A stretch of 64,000 bases of DNA from Cryptomeria japonica (lineage: Eukaryota > Streptophyta > Pinopsida > Cupressales > Cupressaceae), in NCBI RefSeq assembly GCF_030272615.1, contig NC_081407.1:145456897-145520896 (forward strand). Direction: 5' to 3'. A program made the translations under genes and the position numbers. Within the stretch, counting starts at the first letter, position 1. Each line of letters opens with the position of its first letter. The notes under the pieces were generated by a model, which did not search any database, was not told the DNA's origin, and worked only from the letters and a program-made list of their open reading frames with translations. Of this stretch, positions 47,070 to 58,352 are shown piece after piece.

Positions 47070-47590
47070 TCCAATATCAGTTCCCACATCAAATCAATAT
47101 CAAATTCATATCAACTTGAAATAATGAATATCAAATCAAGTTTCATATCAAAAATCAAACCCATATCAATATCAAATTCATATCAACTTGAAACAAAGAA
47201 TATCAAATCAAGTTTCATATAAAAAATCGAACCCATATCAACATCACATTTATATCAAACTTGAAACAATGACTATCAAATCAAGTTTCATATCAAAAAT
47301 CAAACCCATATCAATATCAAATTCATATCAACTTGAAATAATGAATATCAAATCAAGTTTCATATCAAAAATCAAACCCATATCAATATCAAATTCATAT
47401 CCAACTTGAAACAACGAATATGAAATCAAGTTTCATATCAAAAATCAAATCCATATCAACATCAAATTTACATCAAACTTGAAACAACGAAAATAAAATC
47501 AAGTTTCATATAAAAAATCAAACCCATATCAACATCAAAATTCATATCAACTTGAAACAACACAAATCAAATCAAGTTTTATCTATCAAA
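47070..47590. repeat. 72-73-bp tandem repeat, seven copies, in the intron of the antisense gene
   Basis: The landmark TCAAGTTT recurs at 47136, 47208, 47281, 47353, 47426, 47499 and 47572, a period of 72-73 bp. The unit is built of CATATCAA and AAATCAAA words. There are no unique spacers, so it is a minisatellite and not a CRISPR array. Confidence 0.9.
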
Positions 47591-47914
47591 TCCATATCAA
47601 AAATCCATATCAAAAGACTCATATCAGACACCATATCAGAACTCATATCGGACATCATATTCATGACAAAAACAAATCAAATATCTAAAACAATAGACAC
47701 ATCAAGATCATCATTCAAACACTCAGCTTGGAAATTCAACAAAAACAAATTCAAAATTTATCAAAACAACACACATCCACACAACAGGCACACAGATTGG
47801 CTATCACACCCATCTAGGAAAAATTGGTAGACACCTACTTACCCCAACCTATCTTCATTCCTCTCAAATTACCTCACAACATCATATTTTCCTCCTAACA
47901 ACACTACATTTTCT

Positions 47915-48285
47915 GCTTACGCACTAAGACTTTTTTTCTATGCACTAAGCTGCCATCTATGCACTAGCCAAACACCTCTATGCGTTGTAGACTTTACCCT
48001 ATGTGCTACCTTGTTCCACCCATGCACTGCCATCTTTACCCTATGCGCTACCCTTTAATCCCACTGCACCACCCTGCTAACCCTATGCACTAGGTTTCAC
48101 CTACGCACTACCCTTTCCCCGCTATGCGCTATCCTATTATCTCTATGCGCTATTTCTCCCTAATGTGCTAGCCTACACTGTTTACGCGCTGTGAAATCTA
48201 ACCCCGACGCTACCCTTATTCCAAAACTTTACGCGCTATGGTTTTTATTGTATGCGCTATGATGCATACCAGATGTGCTAACACG
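47915..48285. repeat. cluster of ATGCGCTA-like motifs (reverse complement of the T1 leader motif)
   Basis: About twenty versions of TATGCGCTA, ATGCACTA or ATGTGCTA at 15-35 nt spacing lie inside the intron of the antisense gene. On the minus strand they read TAGCGCAT, as in the T1 leader. Confidence 0.8.
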
Positions 48286-48517
48286 TGAAAAACCGACATA
48301 AAAAATAAAAAACGTGCTCAAAATTAACAAAACAAAAAGCAAAAAGTGCCAAAATTCGATGACTTACAGGTTGACCATACATGGCGAGCCTCTGGTATCG
48401 CCGAATGCGCTTGAATCGATGAGAAGCATAGGGAATCGACATTTTGTCTCTCTCTCTCCAAATGTCACTTTCTCCAAAGTCAACAAGCACAAATGATACA
48501 AATAAAACCACTTTCAC

Positions 48518-48526
48518 CTTTTTATA
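48518..48526 (-). promoter_or_regulatory. TATA box of the antisense PMD gene
   Basis: TATAAAAAG on the minus strand, 76 bp upstream of the exon-1 ATG at 48442 and about 330 bp from the 3' LTR. The following CT/GA-rich leader is plausible as a 5' untranslated region. Confidence 0.55.
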
Positions 48527-48838
48527 GGGTAAAAGAGAATTAGGGTTAGGTGGTGGGATATGTATTTTTCTCATGGTCTCGTCTCTAACCCTAGCAAACA
48601 TCATTATCGGGTGATGAATCAATTGGCACGCATTCAACATAAACAAAATTCTAAAATACGATCAAATATTCAACAATTATCAAATCAACCAAATTTTCAA
48701 TTTTTTTGATTCATCTCCCGAGGGGCCATTATTAACATCATTTATCAAAATCCGGGGCACAACATCGACATTTTGACACTAATCAAATTTTGAAGACATC
48801 AATTTTCTTTGAATCAACATGTGCACACACGTCACTTC

Positions 48839-48852
48839 AAAGAGGGGCAAAA
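48839..48852 (+). promoter_or_regulatory. T1 polypurine tract
   Basis: AAAGAGGGGCAAAA directly before the 3' LTR, identical to the tract of T2 at 60068-60081. Confidence 0.8.
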
Positions 48853-50304
48853 TGTAGACGTATAAAAATGACCACATTCCTAAATGAATATTTAATGTTC
48901 ATTTTATTCTCATTCCTCTGTTTAGTTAAATCTAATTTAATTAAATGATCCACATTCCTCTATTTGATTAAATAAATTATTTGATTTATTTATTTAAATT
49001 CACTTAAGCCTTTCATATAATTTAATTGAATAAATCATTTTATTTAATTAAATCCCTTTTCTCTCATTTTAATTAAATTTTTCACTCCAAATAAATAAAT
49101 CTAAATTATTTAAATCCCCCACTTGCAACCACAATTGAAACAAAGCAATTTATTTTAATTCTATTTTCCCCACCCACTTGCAAAATCCTACATCCCCCAC
49201 TTGTCTCCTAACCCTCTTTCTAGATTCTTCTAGAACCTATCTAATCCCAATCAATTAGCCTAACCCCTTTAATTATCCACTTTCCCTAAATTTGAGGATG
49301 TCGCTTCTCAAAATTGGAGTAAAGTCTTCCAAAAGCAATAAAGCCTTTGTGTCTTCAACAAACTAACTTGTTGAGTTCCCCCAAATTTGGAAGGACTCTT
49401 ACAAATTTGTCCCCAAAATATTTCAAACCATTAATGGTTAACTAACCCTTTGTGGCATGGTTAGAGACTTTTTGCCTAACTCAACCCTCATCTAACCATA
49501 GGGTCTCATCAAGCATTCATTGCTTTGACCATGGTTATTTCTTTAACCCTTGCACAAGAGTTTATCCTTTGGGTAAAAGCTTTATCCAATGGGTAATCTT
49601 AACCTAACCTTAACCCTTACCTCCTAAGGTAACCATGAGGTCTTCTCAAACATTTAATGCTTCTTACATCTCCTCTCAAGCAGTCTTATGTTGACAATTG
49701 TCACCATTTCATTGGTGAGAATTGTAAACACGGATTGATAACTTTCAATCTTGACCCTTGATAAGATCATCCAATCTGGACCATCCATTGCCCTGTTTTT
49801 CCTATAAATAGAGCCCTCATCCCTCATTCTCAGGATCCAAGTCTTTAGCATCACACTTATACTCATTTTTAGCAAGAATTTATTCTTCCTTTGAAATAGA
49901 AATAATCTAATAAAATATTTTTAGAAGCATTTTTATCATCTTAGTTAATCATATAAACTAGTATATCATGTTAGGATAGTCTTGTAATAATCTTTTCATC
50001 TTATCATTACTAGTTTAGTTCATATTTGTTAAAATCATGCATAGGTAGGATTGCATTCATATTAAGATTGATCAAAAGCATCCCTCATTCTCATGATTGT
50101 CATCCCTAAGTCACTTTGCTCAGTGATCTGAGAGCAAAGGCATTGGCTTGAGGGGTCTTGTGAGATAGAGAACAATGGAACACCCCTTGGGAAGTTGAGC
50201 TATTCCATATAGCTCCATAACTTGCACCAAGAGTCCCATTGGTGTGTGGGCAAGTCATTGAATTTTGTAATTTTCGTTTCATTGCACCGCTTTTCCCGCA
50301 TACA
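48853..50304 (+). repeat. T1 3' LTR
   Basis: 1,452 bp, pairs with 31740-33207. TATAAATA at 49803-49810. Confidence 0.93.
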
Positions 50305-50309
50305 ACATG
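50305..50309. repeat. target-site duplication ACATG of T1, right
   Basis: Matches 31735-31739. Confidence 0.85.
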
Positions 50310-50770
50310 ATAATATTATAATAATAATTGAATCTTAATATTAGTTTTTTGTCTCTTAAAGAATTCAATAAAAATAAAATAATATATAAAATATAATAAT
50401 AATAATAATTTAGTATTAATTATAATATAATATAATAATAATTTAATATTAATTATAATATAATATAATAATAATTTAATATTATTTATAATATAATGAT
50501 ATGTTTTTGAAGTGAAATAATGAACAAATATGATATATATTGATGTCTTCTACATAAATTTTTCAAAATTAGATATACTAGTTTATAAAGTATTAATATG
50601 AAGATATGCAATTGTTGAATTTAATGGTTATATATATATTTGAGATAAAATATAATAATAATTACAAAAGGACTGTATAATATGAAAATGATTTTAGATA
50701 CATGGTCAAATTTCTTAAAAATATTTATATATATTTAATCATTTTTAAAAACTTTTGCTCTATATAATCT
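50310..50770. repeat. tandem segmental duplication, copy A, right part
   Basis: Continues copy A after T1. Matches 51178-51544 (TAATATTATAATAATAATTGAATCTTAATATTA core, ATATGAAAATGATTTT) and ends near ATATTTAATCA. Confidence 0.8.
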
Positions 50771-50835
50771 TTTTTTTTATTCTTGATGGTAAGCTTGGCT
50801 CAACAAGAATACACATGGCTGCAACTCGTCTCTAA

Positions 50836-51544
50836 AGATTCATTTTTATCTTTTCATTGTAGATCCTGCAACCACATCGGACGGTGAATAAGAAAATCGC
50901 CCACTAAAACAATTTCGCTTGACAACTTCACTTTAGAACTCCTTTCATTATATGGTTTTATGAAGTGGGCATATTTCTAAAGTATTGGGATTTTTTTTTT
51001 TATGAAACTTCTTGTCCGAGAATATTGATAAAATTTTCTTTTAAGAATATGATTTTTTTTGGTCTAAAGAATATTTTTTTAACATAGGCATATTACAATA
51101 GTAGTATAGAGATAGAGAATTGAAAGTGTTGAAATCCTTTTTTTTTTTCAAGAATAAGAATAAAATAAAATTAAAAAAAATAATATTATAATAATAATTG
51201 AATCTTAATATTAATTTTCTGTCTCTTAAAGAATTCAATAAAAATAAAATATAATAATAATAATTTAGTATTAATTACATTATAATATAATAATAATATA
51301 ATGATTTTTTTAAAAGTGAAATAATGAACAAATATGATATATATTGATGTCTTTTATATAAATTTTTCAAAATTAGATATACTAGTTTAATAAACTATTA
51401 ATATGAAGATATACAATTATTGAATTTAATGGTTATATATATATATATTTGAGATAAAATACAATTTTTCTATAAGAAGATTGTATAATATGAAAATGAT
51501 TTTCAGATACATGATCAATTTTTTTAAAAATATTTATATATATT
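50836..51544. repeat. tandem segmental duplication, copy B, left part
   Basis: Direct repeat of copy A (31322-31739 plus 50310-50740). It is interrupted at 51545 by element T2 and resumes at 61189. Confidence 0.8.
51540..51544. repeat. target-site duplication ATATT of T2, left
   Basis: Identical to 61189-61193. Confidence 0.75.
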
Positions 51545-52639
51545 TGTATACACCTAAAAATGGTTTGGAGATAATTAATTAAATAAGCAATTATTTAATT
51601 AATCTCCCTTCCCAATTTAATTGAATTCATTAGCAATTTGATTAAATTCTCCCATTCATCTACTTATTAATAAATCTAAGGATTTATTGAATAGGTTCAT
51701 CTCAATAGTCCCCTTTGATTAATTAATCTAAATTAATTAATCCTCCCCCGTTTAATTCATTCTTCTAATCCCATAATTAATTAAAACAAATCAATATATG
51801 AGTTGTTGAAAGTTAACTAACCTTTTCCTACTCTTTGAATTTTTAAATTCAAATTACCCACATGCCTCCTAGCTTCTAACCACCTAACCCATTCCACCTA
51901 ATCTTGGGTTTTACTAACCCTATCCTATCTTACACATCCTAACCTCCTTATCCTAACCTCCTATGGGGTGGATATTCTCCCCTTGAGACACATGGTACTT
52001 ATGCCACATGTCTCCTCCCTTGGACACTTGCCCTCTTATGAGCAAGGCTCCTTGACACTCGTCACCACAAATATGACAAGTGTCCCTCCCTCCAACCTCT
52101 TCTCCAACCTCCTTCACTTTCACCCTTGATATCTTCAGACTCAATCTTGACCGTTGATTCTTTCCACCTCACCCTTGGCCTTGGAAATCCTATAAATATC
52201 CCCCATTTTGGAGCACAAAGGACCCGATCTCATATCATTTTAGGCATTGCTATTATAGGCAATTGCATCTTAGATCTAGTTTAATTTGATCATATTCTAG
52301 CATAATTGTTGAATCTTATAGCATAATCAATCTCTATTCTAGCTTAATTGCATCATCATCACAGCTTAATCAAGCATATCATTAGCTTAATTAGCCTCTT
52401 GGATCAATCTAGCATAATCAATCTCATCTAGCTTGCATATCATATCATTCTAAATCCTCCGTCTAGGTGTAGTCAAGTCATCCAGGTCTGAGAGAAAATT
52501 CACACTCACATCTCTTAGGAGGTGATAGGTCGCTTAGTCATGGTTTATCTTTCGTTTGATTTAAATGTGCTAACCATGCTTGTAATGATCTATTGAGTGT
52601 TTGTGTTGTAGCTGCAGGTACCCTACTTCACACACGACA
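51545..52639 (+). repeat. T2 5' LTR
   Basis: 1,095 bp, TGTATACACC to CACACGACA. TATAAATA at 52191-52198. Confidence 0.92.
52191..52198 (+). promoter_or_regulatory. T2 LTR TATA box
   Basis: TATAAATA, conserved at 60728-60735 in the 3' LTR. Confidence 0.6.
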
Positions 52640-52642
52640 TTT

Positions 52643-52660
52643 TGGCACCCACCGTGGGGC
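52643..52660 (+). promoter_or_regulatory. T2 primer binding site
   Basis: TGGCACCCACCGTGGGGC, three bases after the LTR, related to the T1 site. Confidence 0.75.
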
Positions 52661-55020
52661 AGAAAATCTAATTTCTTGGCCTCTCTCATCATGAAATATT
52701 CAATCTCATGGGTTTTTGGTTAGGCCTGTTCCAAAATCTCATACAAGTACCTTTGTAGTACTGTACGAGTTTCTTTGTGTACTCATATGGGTATGTGAGA
52801 ATACTCGTATGAGTAGGTGAGAACATTTGTATGAGTTTATGCTTTTGTGTTTTCAAAACAAATTGCATTTTAAGGGTTTTTCCATGCTGAAATTTGATAT
52901 TACTAATGCTAACCTTGGTCTGTTTGTGAGTTTCCTAGCAACCTAACTAGTTTTTGTAGGATGATTATCGAAGATTACACTTTCCAAAGCTTCATTTCTT
53001 CAAAACAACATGATTATGAATGTATTTTTTTTGCACATTGCCTAAAGGAAAATCAACAAGACTTTGTGTATTCTTAAGTTTTCTAGGCACACTTATTTTG
53101 CTAATGGTTAATGAACATCTTGTTTTCTATGCTTGAGAAGTTGTCTAAAAGGTAGGGGAGTATGCTCTTGTCCATTTGGACAATAAAAAATTCTGACCCT
53201 TGAAGCACTTCTATGTTTGATATTGAAATACCTTAAGTGGGCTTGTCATAATGGGAAAAAGTAATCACCCTGTGAGAATGACCCAAGTGAGTATAGCTAG
53301 ACCTAAGCTTTCCGACTCACTCAAAAAAATAGGCCTCTCGGGATTAAAGTCTCGGAGGATGGGATTATTTAATTTTTCTCTTTTGAGATCTCTCATATCG
53401 TACATTTAGTAGGGCCTCATGGTCTAAATCACGCTTGCGTGACTACTTCTTGTTTCGGTACCTTGTTGGGCTATAGGCCTCAATCGCGCTTGCGCGACTA
53501 CAAGGGGTAATTCCAAACATAAATCCTTACTACAAACCCTAAGATAGAAGCTACTTAGATCACCTTCGAAAGGGGGATAATCTTTGTGCAAGAGAGATAG
53601 TAACTCTCCCAAGACACTTGCCATATCTTGCCCCCATTAGCATTTGGAGTTGGATAATACGACGTCAAGAATCCATTGCATGAGACTCACTGACCATATT
53701 TTGATTAGCTATTGGGTGTGTACCTAAGTTTGCAAGCAAAGGTTTTCTCTCTCAACCAACTTCCTTAGGATTTAGCATACTATGCTTGAGGTCACTTATC
53801 ATATCACGTGTTTGTTGTGTTTTCATCCCTGAAATAGAAACTCAAACATCTAAAACTGGAAAGCATAACCAAAACATCAAACATCATTAATAAAAAATTT
53901 GTAAAAGTCAAATTTTTGTCTTTGCTCTATCCTCAGTCATACGAGCTTTCTAGTTTGTCGTATGAGAAAGCTATTTTATCGTCTGGTTCTGTGGGAATTG
54001 TCGTACAAGTCAGATCAACAAGAGATTTTGTGTTATTAGTTGTCGTTTGGTTCTGTGGGAATCGTTGTACGAGATTATACCTTTGTCATATGGTTCTTTG
54101 GGAAGTGGACCGTACAAGATTCCTAGTTTATCGTATGGGTCTATATGAATTGTCATCTGGGATTGTGTAAACTATCATACAAATTTTTATCTCTGTCAGT
54201 CCAGAGCTATCTTATTGCATGTATTGTCCAGATCTGTCATGTTTTCTTGATCAATTTATAGTGAGCATAAACACCTAATATCTTACATTCTGTGTTTATG
54301 TTGTCTTCTTGGTTTGCTCGGTCATGTTATCTTCTGTCAAATCAAATTCTAGAACTAGACACCCTCAAGATTTTTAATTATTTACCTTAAACAAGTTTGA
54401 GATCTAACATCTCAAAGTGCATTATCACCTCTTTGATAAAATGATCACTCAAAACATAGTTTCTCATCAGGATCTATCATCCTCTATCATGAAACTAAAA
54501 CATTTGGTCAAGACAACCTTGTCCCACATCGTAGGATAGATCATTCCTATTGGACTTGGTCTTATCAAAATCATCATCATTTCACTCCAAAACTGAAGAT
54601 CGAAAAACTTACAAACTTTCAAATACTTGAATTATCTTTTCGTGTCATATCACTCTATCATATCTACATTGACAGTTGGTCACTTATCGAAACACCTCTT
54701 AGACAATTGAATTCTTTTACAATATTCTACACATGTGTATGCCTATTTTAACTAGAGCGCAGAGATGAAAGATCACAGAAATGGAAATCAAAATATTTGA
54801 AATAGCTGAAGATCATAAAAATATAGAATACCAAAGTAAAATAAAAGAAGATATAACATGTCAACATATTAGAGAAATCAAACAAGTCCAAAATCAATAG
54901 CCAACTATGTCAAAACCTCACAAGGATTCAACTACATCTCCAAAGAAAGGTGACTCTTTTATGTAACTCTTAAAGAGATCCCTAAGGGATTTTTATGAGA
55001 AAGATCAAAATCTCGCACCT
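52661..55020 (+). other. T2 leader with repeated TCGTATGAG-like motif
   Basis: No gag was recognised. Around 52745-52840 and 53935-54180 words such as CTCGTATGAG, TCATACGAG, GTCGTATG and TCGTACAAG recur every 15-40 nt, with GGTTCTGTGGGAAT repeated between them. The motif differs from that of T1 but its arrangement is alike. Confidence 0.6.
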
Positions 55021-56576
55021 ATGTCTAGCAATGGCTCATCCCCCCATAAGAACATTGACTCTCCAAAGGAATCTATTCTTACACCTCTTGAAAACTTGCA
55101 AGAACCTTCCATAACATTCTCACCAAACAATACACCCAAGGATGAAGTTCCCCAAGGGTTATCCATAATGGCCATCGAACCTATTTCAGAGGATCATATT
55201 CAAAGCCCATCTCCTTCTTGTCCAAGCATTGATTCCTTGCAAATTGAAGTCCTCATTCATAGAACACTCATTAAACATGTCCTAATAGATGGGGGAGTTG
55301 GCTTAAACATTTTATCATTAAGTCTTGTTCATGTTCTAGGGTATTCTGAAGATGCAGTGGATCCCCGAAAAAAGATAATAGTCAAAGCATATGATGAAGA
55401 AGAGCGTTCCTCCAAAGGAATTATGATATTACCCATCAGAGTGGGACCTTTGCAGAAAGACACAGCATGCCAAGTCCTAGACTTGGATTTATCATAAAAC
55501 ATACTCTTGGGAAGACCATGGATACATGACATATAGGCTATTCCATCAACATATCATCAATGCTTAAAATTTCCATACAATGGGCAGGAAATCACGATCT
55601 CAACAGACTCAAATCCATTATAGTGCTGTAGTAATTTGAAACCCGCCCAAGAGGTTATTGTTCCACATAACAGAGAGACATCATCTTCAAGTACACAATC
55701 CAAAGAAAAATAATTTGCCTCAATTTTGTCCAGCATGGAAAAACAAATGCTACTAAGAGATCGAGGGAACGAAGAATATTCACTATCATGGAAAAACAAA
55801 CAAGAGCAACTTGAAATTGAAAGGGAAGAAGATGTAGGTGTCAATGTAGTTCATGCATATGCAGGGAAAACATTAGGAAATAGCTCACTTGAATCAGAAT
55901 CACATTTAGTTGACTTGGACTTAATCAAGGATGATCAGGAGCTACTTGCGAAAGGTCATTCTGATGAGAGTATCATTCTAGACACGAAAATACATATTGA
56001 AAGATCTGATGTCTCTATCATAACCCCTAATATCATTGAAACAATTCAACTTGAGGACCCTTTACCCTTAATCTATCCTGAACTTATGGACTGGGAAAAT
56101 GAAATAATACCACCATTGATACCTTTGCTAATGACCATTCCATATCCTTATATCTTAATGCAATCGAACCCACAATAACTTTCACTAGGGATTTCACTAA
56201 TGTATCTTCCAATCAAGTTGGTGCCAAATCTCCTAGTCGCAAAAGTGAAAATAAAGAAATCAATATCAGGTCTAATGTTGAAAAGCATTTATTGGCAACA
56301 TTCGATTGCAAAAAAGTAAAAAGAAAGGATGCATCTAATGGTGAAAACCTCCTTGAGGTTCCAGAAGATGGGAGTTTTGACACCTTACCTGAATTTTATC
56401 AAGAGAGGTCATCTATCCTAATAGAACCAACAAAGATAGTTAACATTGGGACAATAGAGAAACCAAAGATTCTACATCCAACAACTTCTCTATTAGAACT
56501 AGAAAGGCAAAATATTTGGGAATCTTTAAAAGGAGGCAAATCAAAAGATGGTCATATGCAGACATTCTATGGTTAG
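55021..56576 (+). pseudogene. T2 protease and linker
   Basis: The retropepsin (HVLIDGGVGLNILSLSLVHV, about 55276-55335; LLGRPWIH at about 55505) is followed by stops at 55495, 55534, 55621 and 55711. A Glu-rich linker (55726-56178) and the segment DTLPEFYQERSSILIEPT (56379-56432), which in T1 precedes RT, come next. At about 56575-56620 the sequence reaches the equivalent of T1 position 40510 (DPYLI-HH) and then jumps to the second RNase H, marking the deletion. Confidence 0.85.
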
Positions 56577-56629
56577 ATCCATATCTTATATTACATCACT
56601 AAAATACCAGTCCAAGAGTAGGCATCAAT

Positions 56630-57280
56630 AATGGAACACAACATGAATCAGGAGCAGGCATTCTATTCATCACGCCACAAGGTCATACAATTCTAAAATT
56701 GTACAAATTAAGCTTTCCATGTACCAATAACACAACAAAATATGAAGCTTTGGTCACATGAATCAAAATGGCTATAGAATGGAACATCACACAACTTCAG
56801 GTCTTTGTAGACTCCCAACTCATCATCAATCAAATCAATGACGATTATCAAACAAAGGATGAAAAGCTAATGCCTTATAAATATGATGTAAAGAAATACT
56901 TTATCAAAATAAATTTTCAGTAGATTATGAGGAATGACAACAAAGAAATAGATGCCATGGAAATACTTGCTTCTCTACTTCAAACATAGGAAAATCAAGA
57001 GCATTATGAATTCCTGGTGGAAGAGTTGTTTTACCCTGCTCATAATTGTCATGATTCCCAAATTATCTATCACCTTGTTGGGCATGATTCCTCCCGCTAT
57101 GGCCAAAATTATACATACCTAGAAGATAATATCCTCCCTCTTGAATTGTCAAAGAACCAAAAGAGAAACTTCATCTGCCAATCCTCCCATTATACTCTTG
57201 TTGTGGAAACCCTTTTTAAATGAGGTCTGAATGGTACTCTCTTAAGATGTCTCGAGCAAGAAGAATCTGAGAAGGCCTTA
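56630..57280 (+). pseudogene. T2 remnant of the second RNase H
   Basis: It starts at GTQHESGAGILF, without the first catalytic aspartate segment. It then has TTKYEALVT (a shifted match to AEYEAL) and VFVDSQLIINQI. A TGA lies at 56759. The following linker to integrase is open from 57017 to 57223. The domain is incomplete and inactive. Confidence 0.8.
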
Positions 57281-58352
57281 AATGAAATCCATAACACCAT
57301 TTGTGGCACTCATTCAATTGGTCTTACCCTTTCGAAAAAACTCATACGCTTGGGCTATTATTGGCCAACTATGGAATGAGATTCTTTTCAGATAGCAAAA
57401 ACATGCAAAAAATGTTAGATCCATGGAAATTTAATTCATGCACCAACACAAGAACTTCATGCTTTGGCAACATCTTGGCCTTTCTGCCAATGGGGTCTTG
57501 ATCTAGTAGGAAAAATAAATCCTCCTTCATCCAATGGTGACAAATTTATTCTTGTAGCTACAAAATATTTAATAAAATGGATTGAGGTAGTACCTCTCAT
57601 CAATATCACAAGAAAACAAATTGCTACATTTATCTTGAACTACATCATATGTCGCTATGGCATACCCATGGCCATTATCACTGATAATGGGTGACCATTC
57701 AAGAACCAGGATGTACAAGAGATATGTGATAAATTCAAGATCCAACATAGATTTTCTACACCCTACTATCCACAAGGGAATGTGCAAGCATAAATATCAA
57801 ACAAAACTATTCTAAAAAATCCTCAAGATGACAACAAATGATGCTGATAGAGATTGGCATATTCAATTGAACCCTACTCTATGGGCCTACTGTACTAGTA
57901 TCTACACACCAACAGGCGCCACGCCCTTCTCTCTTTCCTATGGATCAAAAGCAATACTGCCAATAGAAGTAGAGATACCTTCTCTACGAGTATCATTAAA
58001 TGACCTTATCTTAGATGAAGAACAATGAGTATCTAGATTGCAAGAGTTAGAATTGATCCATGAATGAAGATAAAATGCATTTGACCATTTAAAGGTATAT
58101 TAGCAAAGAATGTGCTAAAGTTATAATCACAAGGTCAAGCCACGAGCCTTTCAAGTTGGAGAACTAGTACTAAAGGAAAATCCACGCAACCAGTTAGATT
58201 GAGAAAAGAAAGGGAAGTTTGAAACAAACTGGTTAGGTCCATTTGTGGTCACAACAGTCTTTGGGTCAGGAGCATATCAACTATCAACATAGGATGGGGA
58301 TCGGCTTGACGAAACCATCAATAGCATGCATCTGAAAATTTTTTATGTCTGA
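57281..58352 (+). pseudogene. T2 integrase
   Basis: The HHCC region (GTHSIGLTLSKKL, about 57305-57343) is damaged, with TGA at 57377 and a further stop near 57415. The core keeps WGLDLVGK, IITDNG and QGN but lacks an intact E segment (QGNVQA then a stop). The C-terminal part is recognisable to about 58350. Frame changes near 57815. Confidence 0.85.

Larger units (their letters stand above)
44997..48442 (-). pseudogene. antisense plant-mobile-domain (PMD) gene inside T1, two exons, decayed
   Basis: On the minus strand a short first exon (48442-48368, 25 codons, MSIPYASHRFKRIRRYQRL...) ends at a GTAAGT donor. A 1.3-kb intron ends at TTTGTGACAG, and exon 2 starts at 47050 in the same phase. Exon 2 encodes the plant mobile domain: LLTALAERWHSDTNTFHLV, ICGYEIPWQEFIDFDYAPLP and HRFAWGSSMLAQLY. 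It continues with YARWR and IWDYAYGVVDAGMTEDF near 45990, a Gly/Asp/Glu-rich tract and a likely coiled coil. Stops near 46979, 46439, 46277, 46217 and 46062 and frame changes near 45770 break it. PMD proteins act in transposon silencing or as transposon-carried genes. The C-terminal end is uncertain. Confidence 0.8.
31740..50304 (+). mobile_element. T1: Ty3/Gypsy Tat-lineage retrotransposon with an antisense PMD gene
   Basis: LTRs (31740-33207, 48853-50304) begin TG and end CA, with an ACATG duplication outside. Order on the plus strand: primer site, 2.7-kb leader, gag, protease, G-patch, RT, RNase H, a second RNase H, integrase, then a 5.2-kb 3' region. The RNase H duplicated between the RT-linked one and integrase is the hallmark of the Tat clade. 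The 3' region holds an antisense spliced gene (44997-48442). Extra antisense ORFs are known in Tat elements. The frames carry many stops, mostly TGA, so the copy is inactive. Confidence 0.93.

Noticed and set aside
47070-47590. CRISPR-like regular repeat
   Set aside because: There are no unique spacers between constant repeats. The whole 72-73-bp unit is repeated, and the genome is that of a plant.
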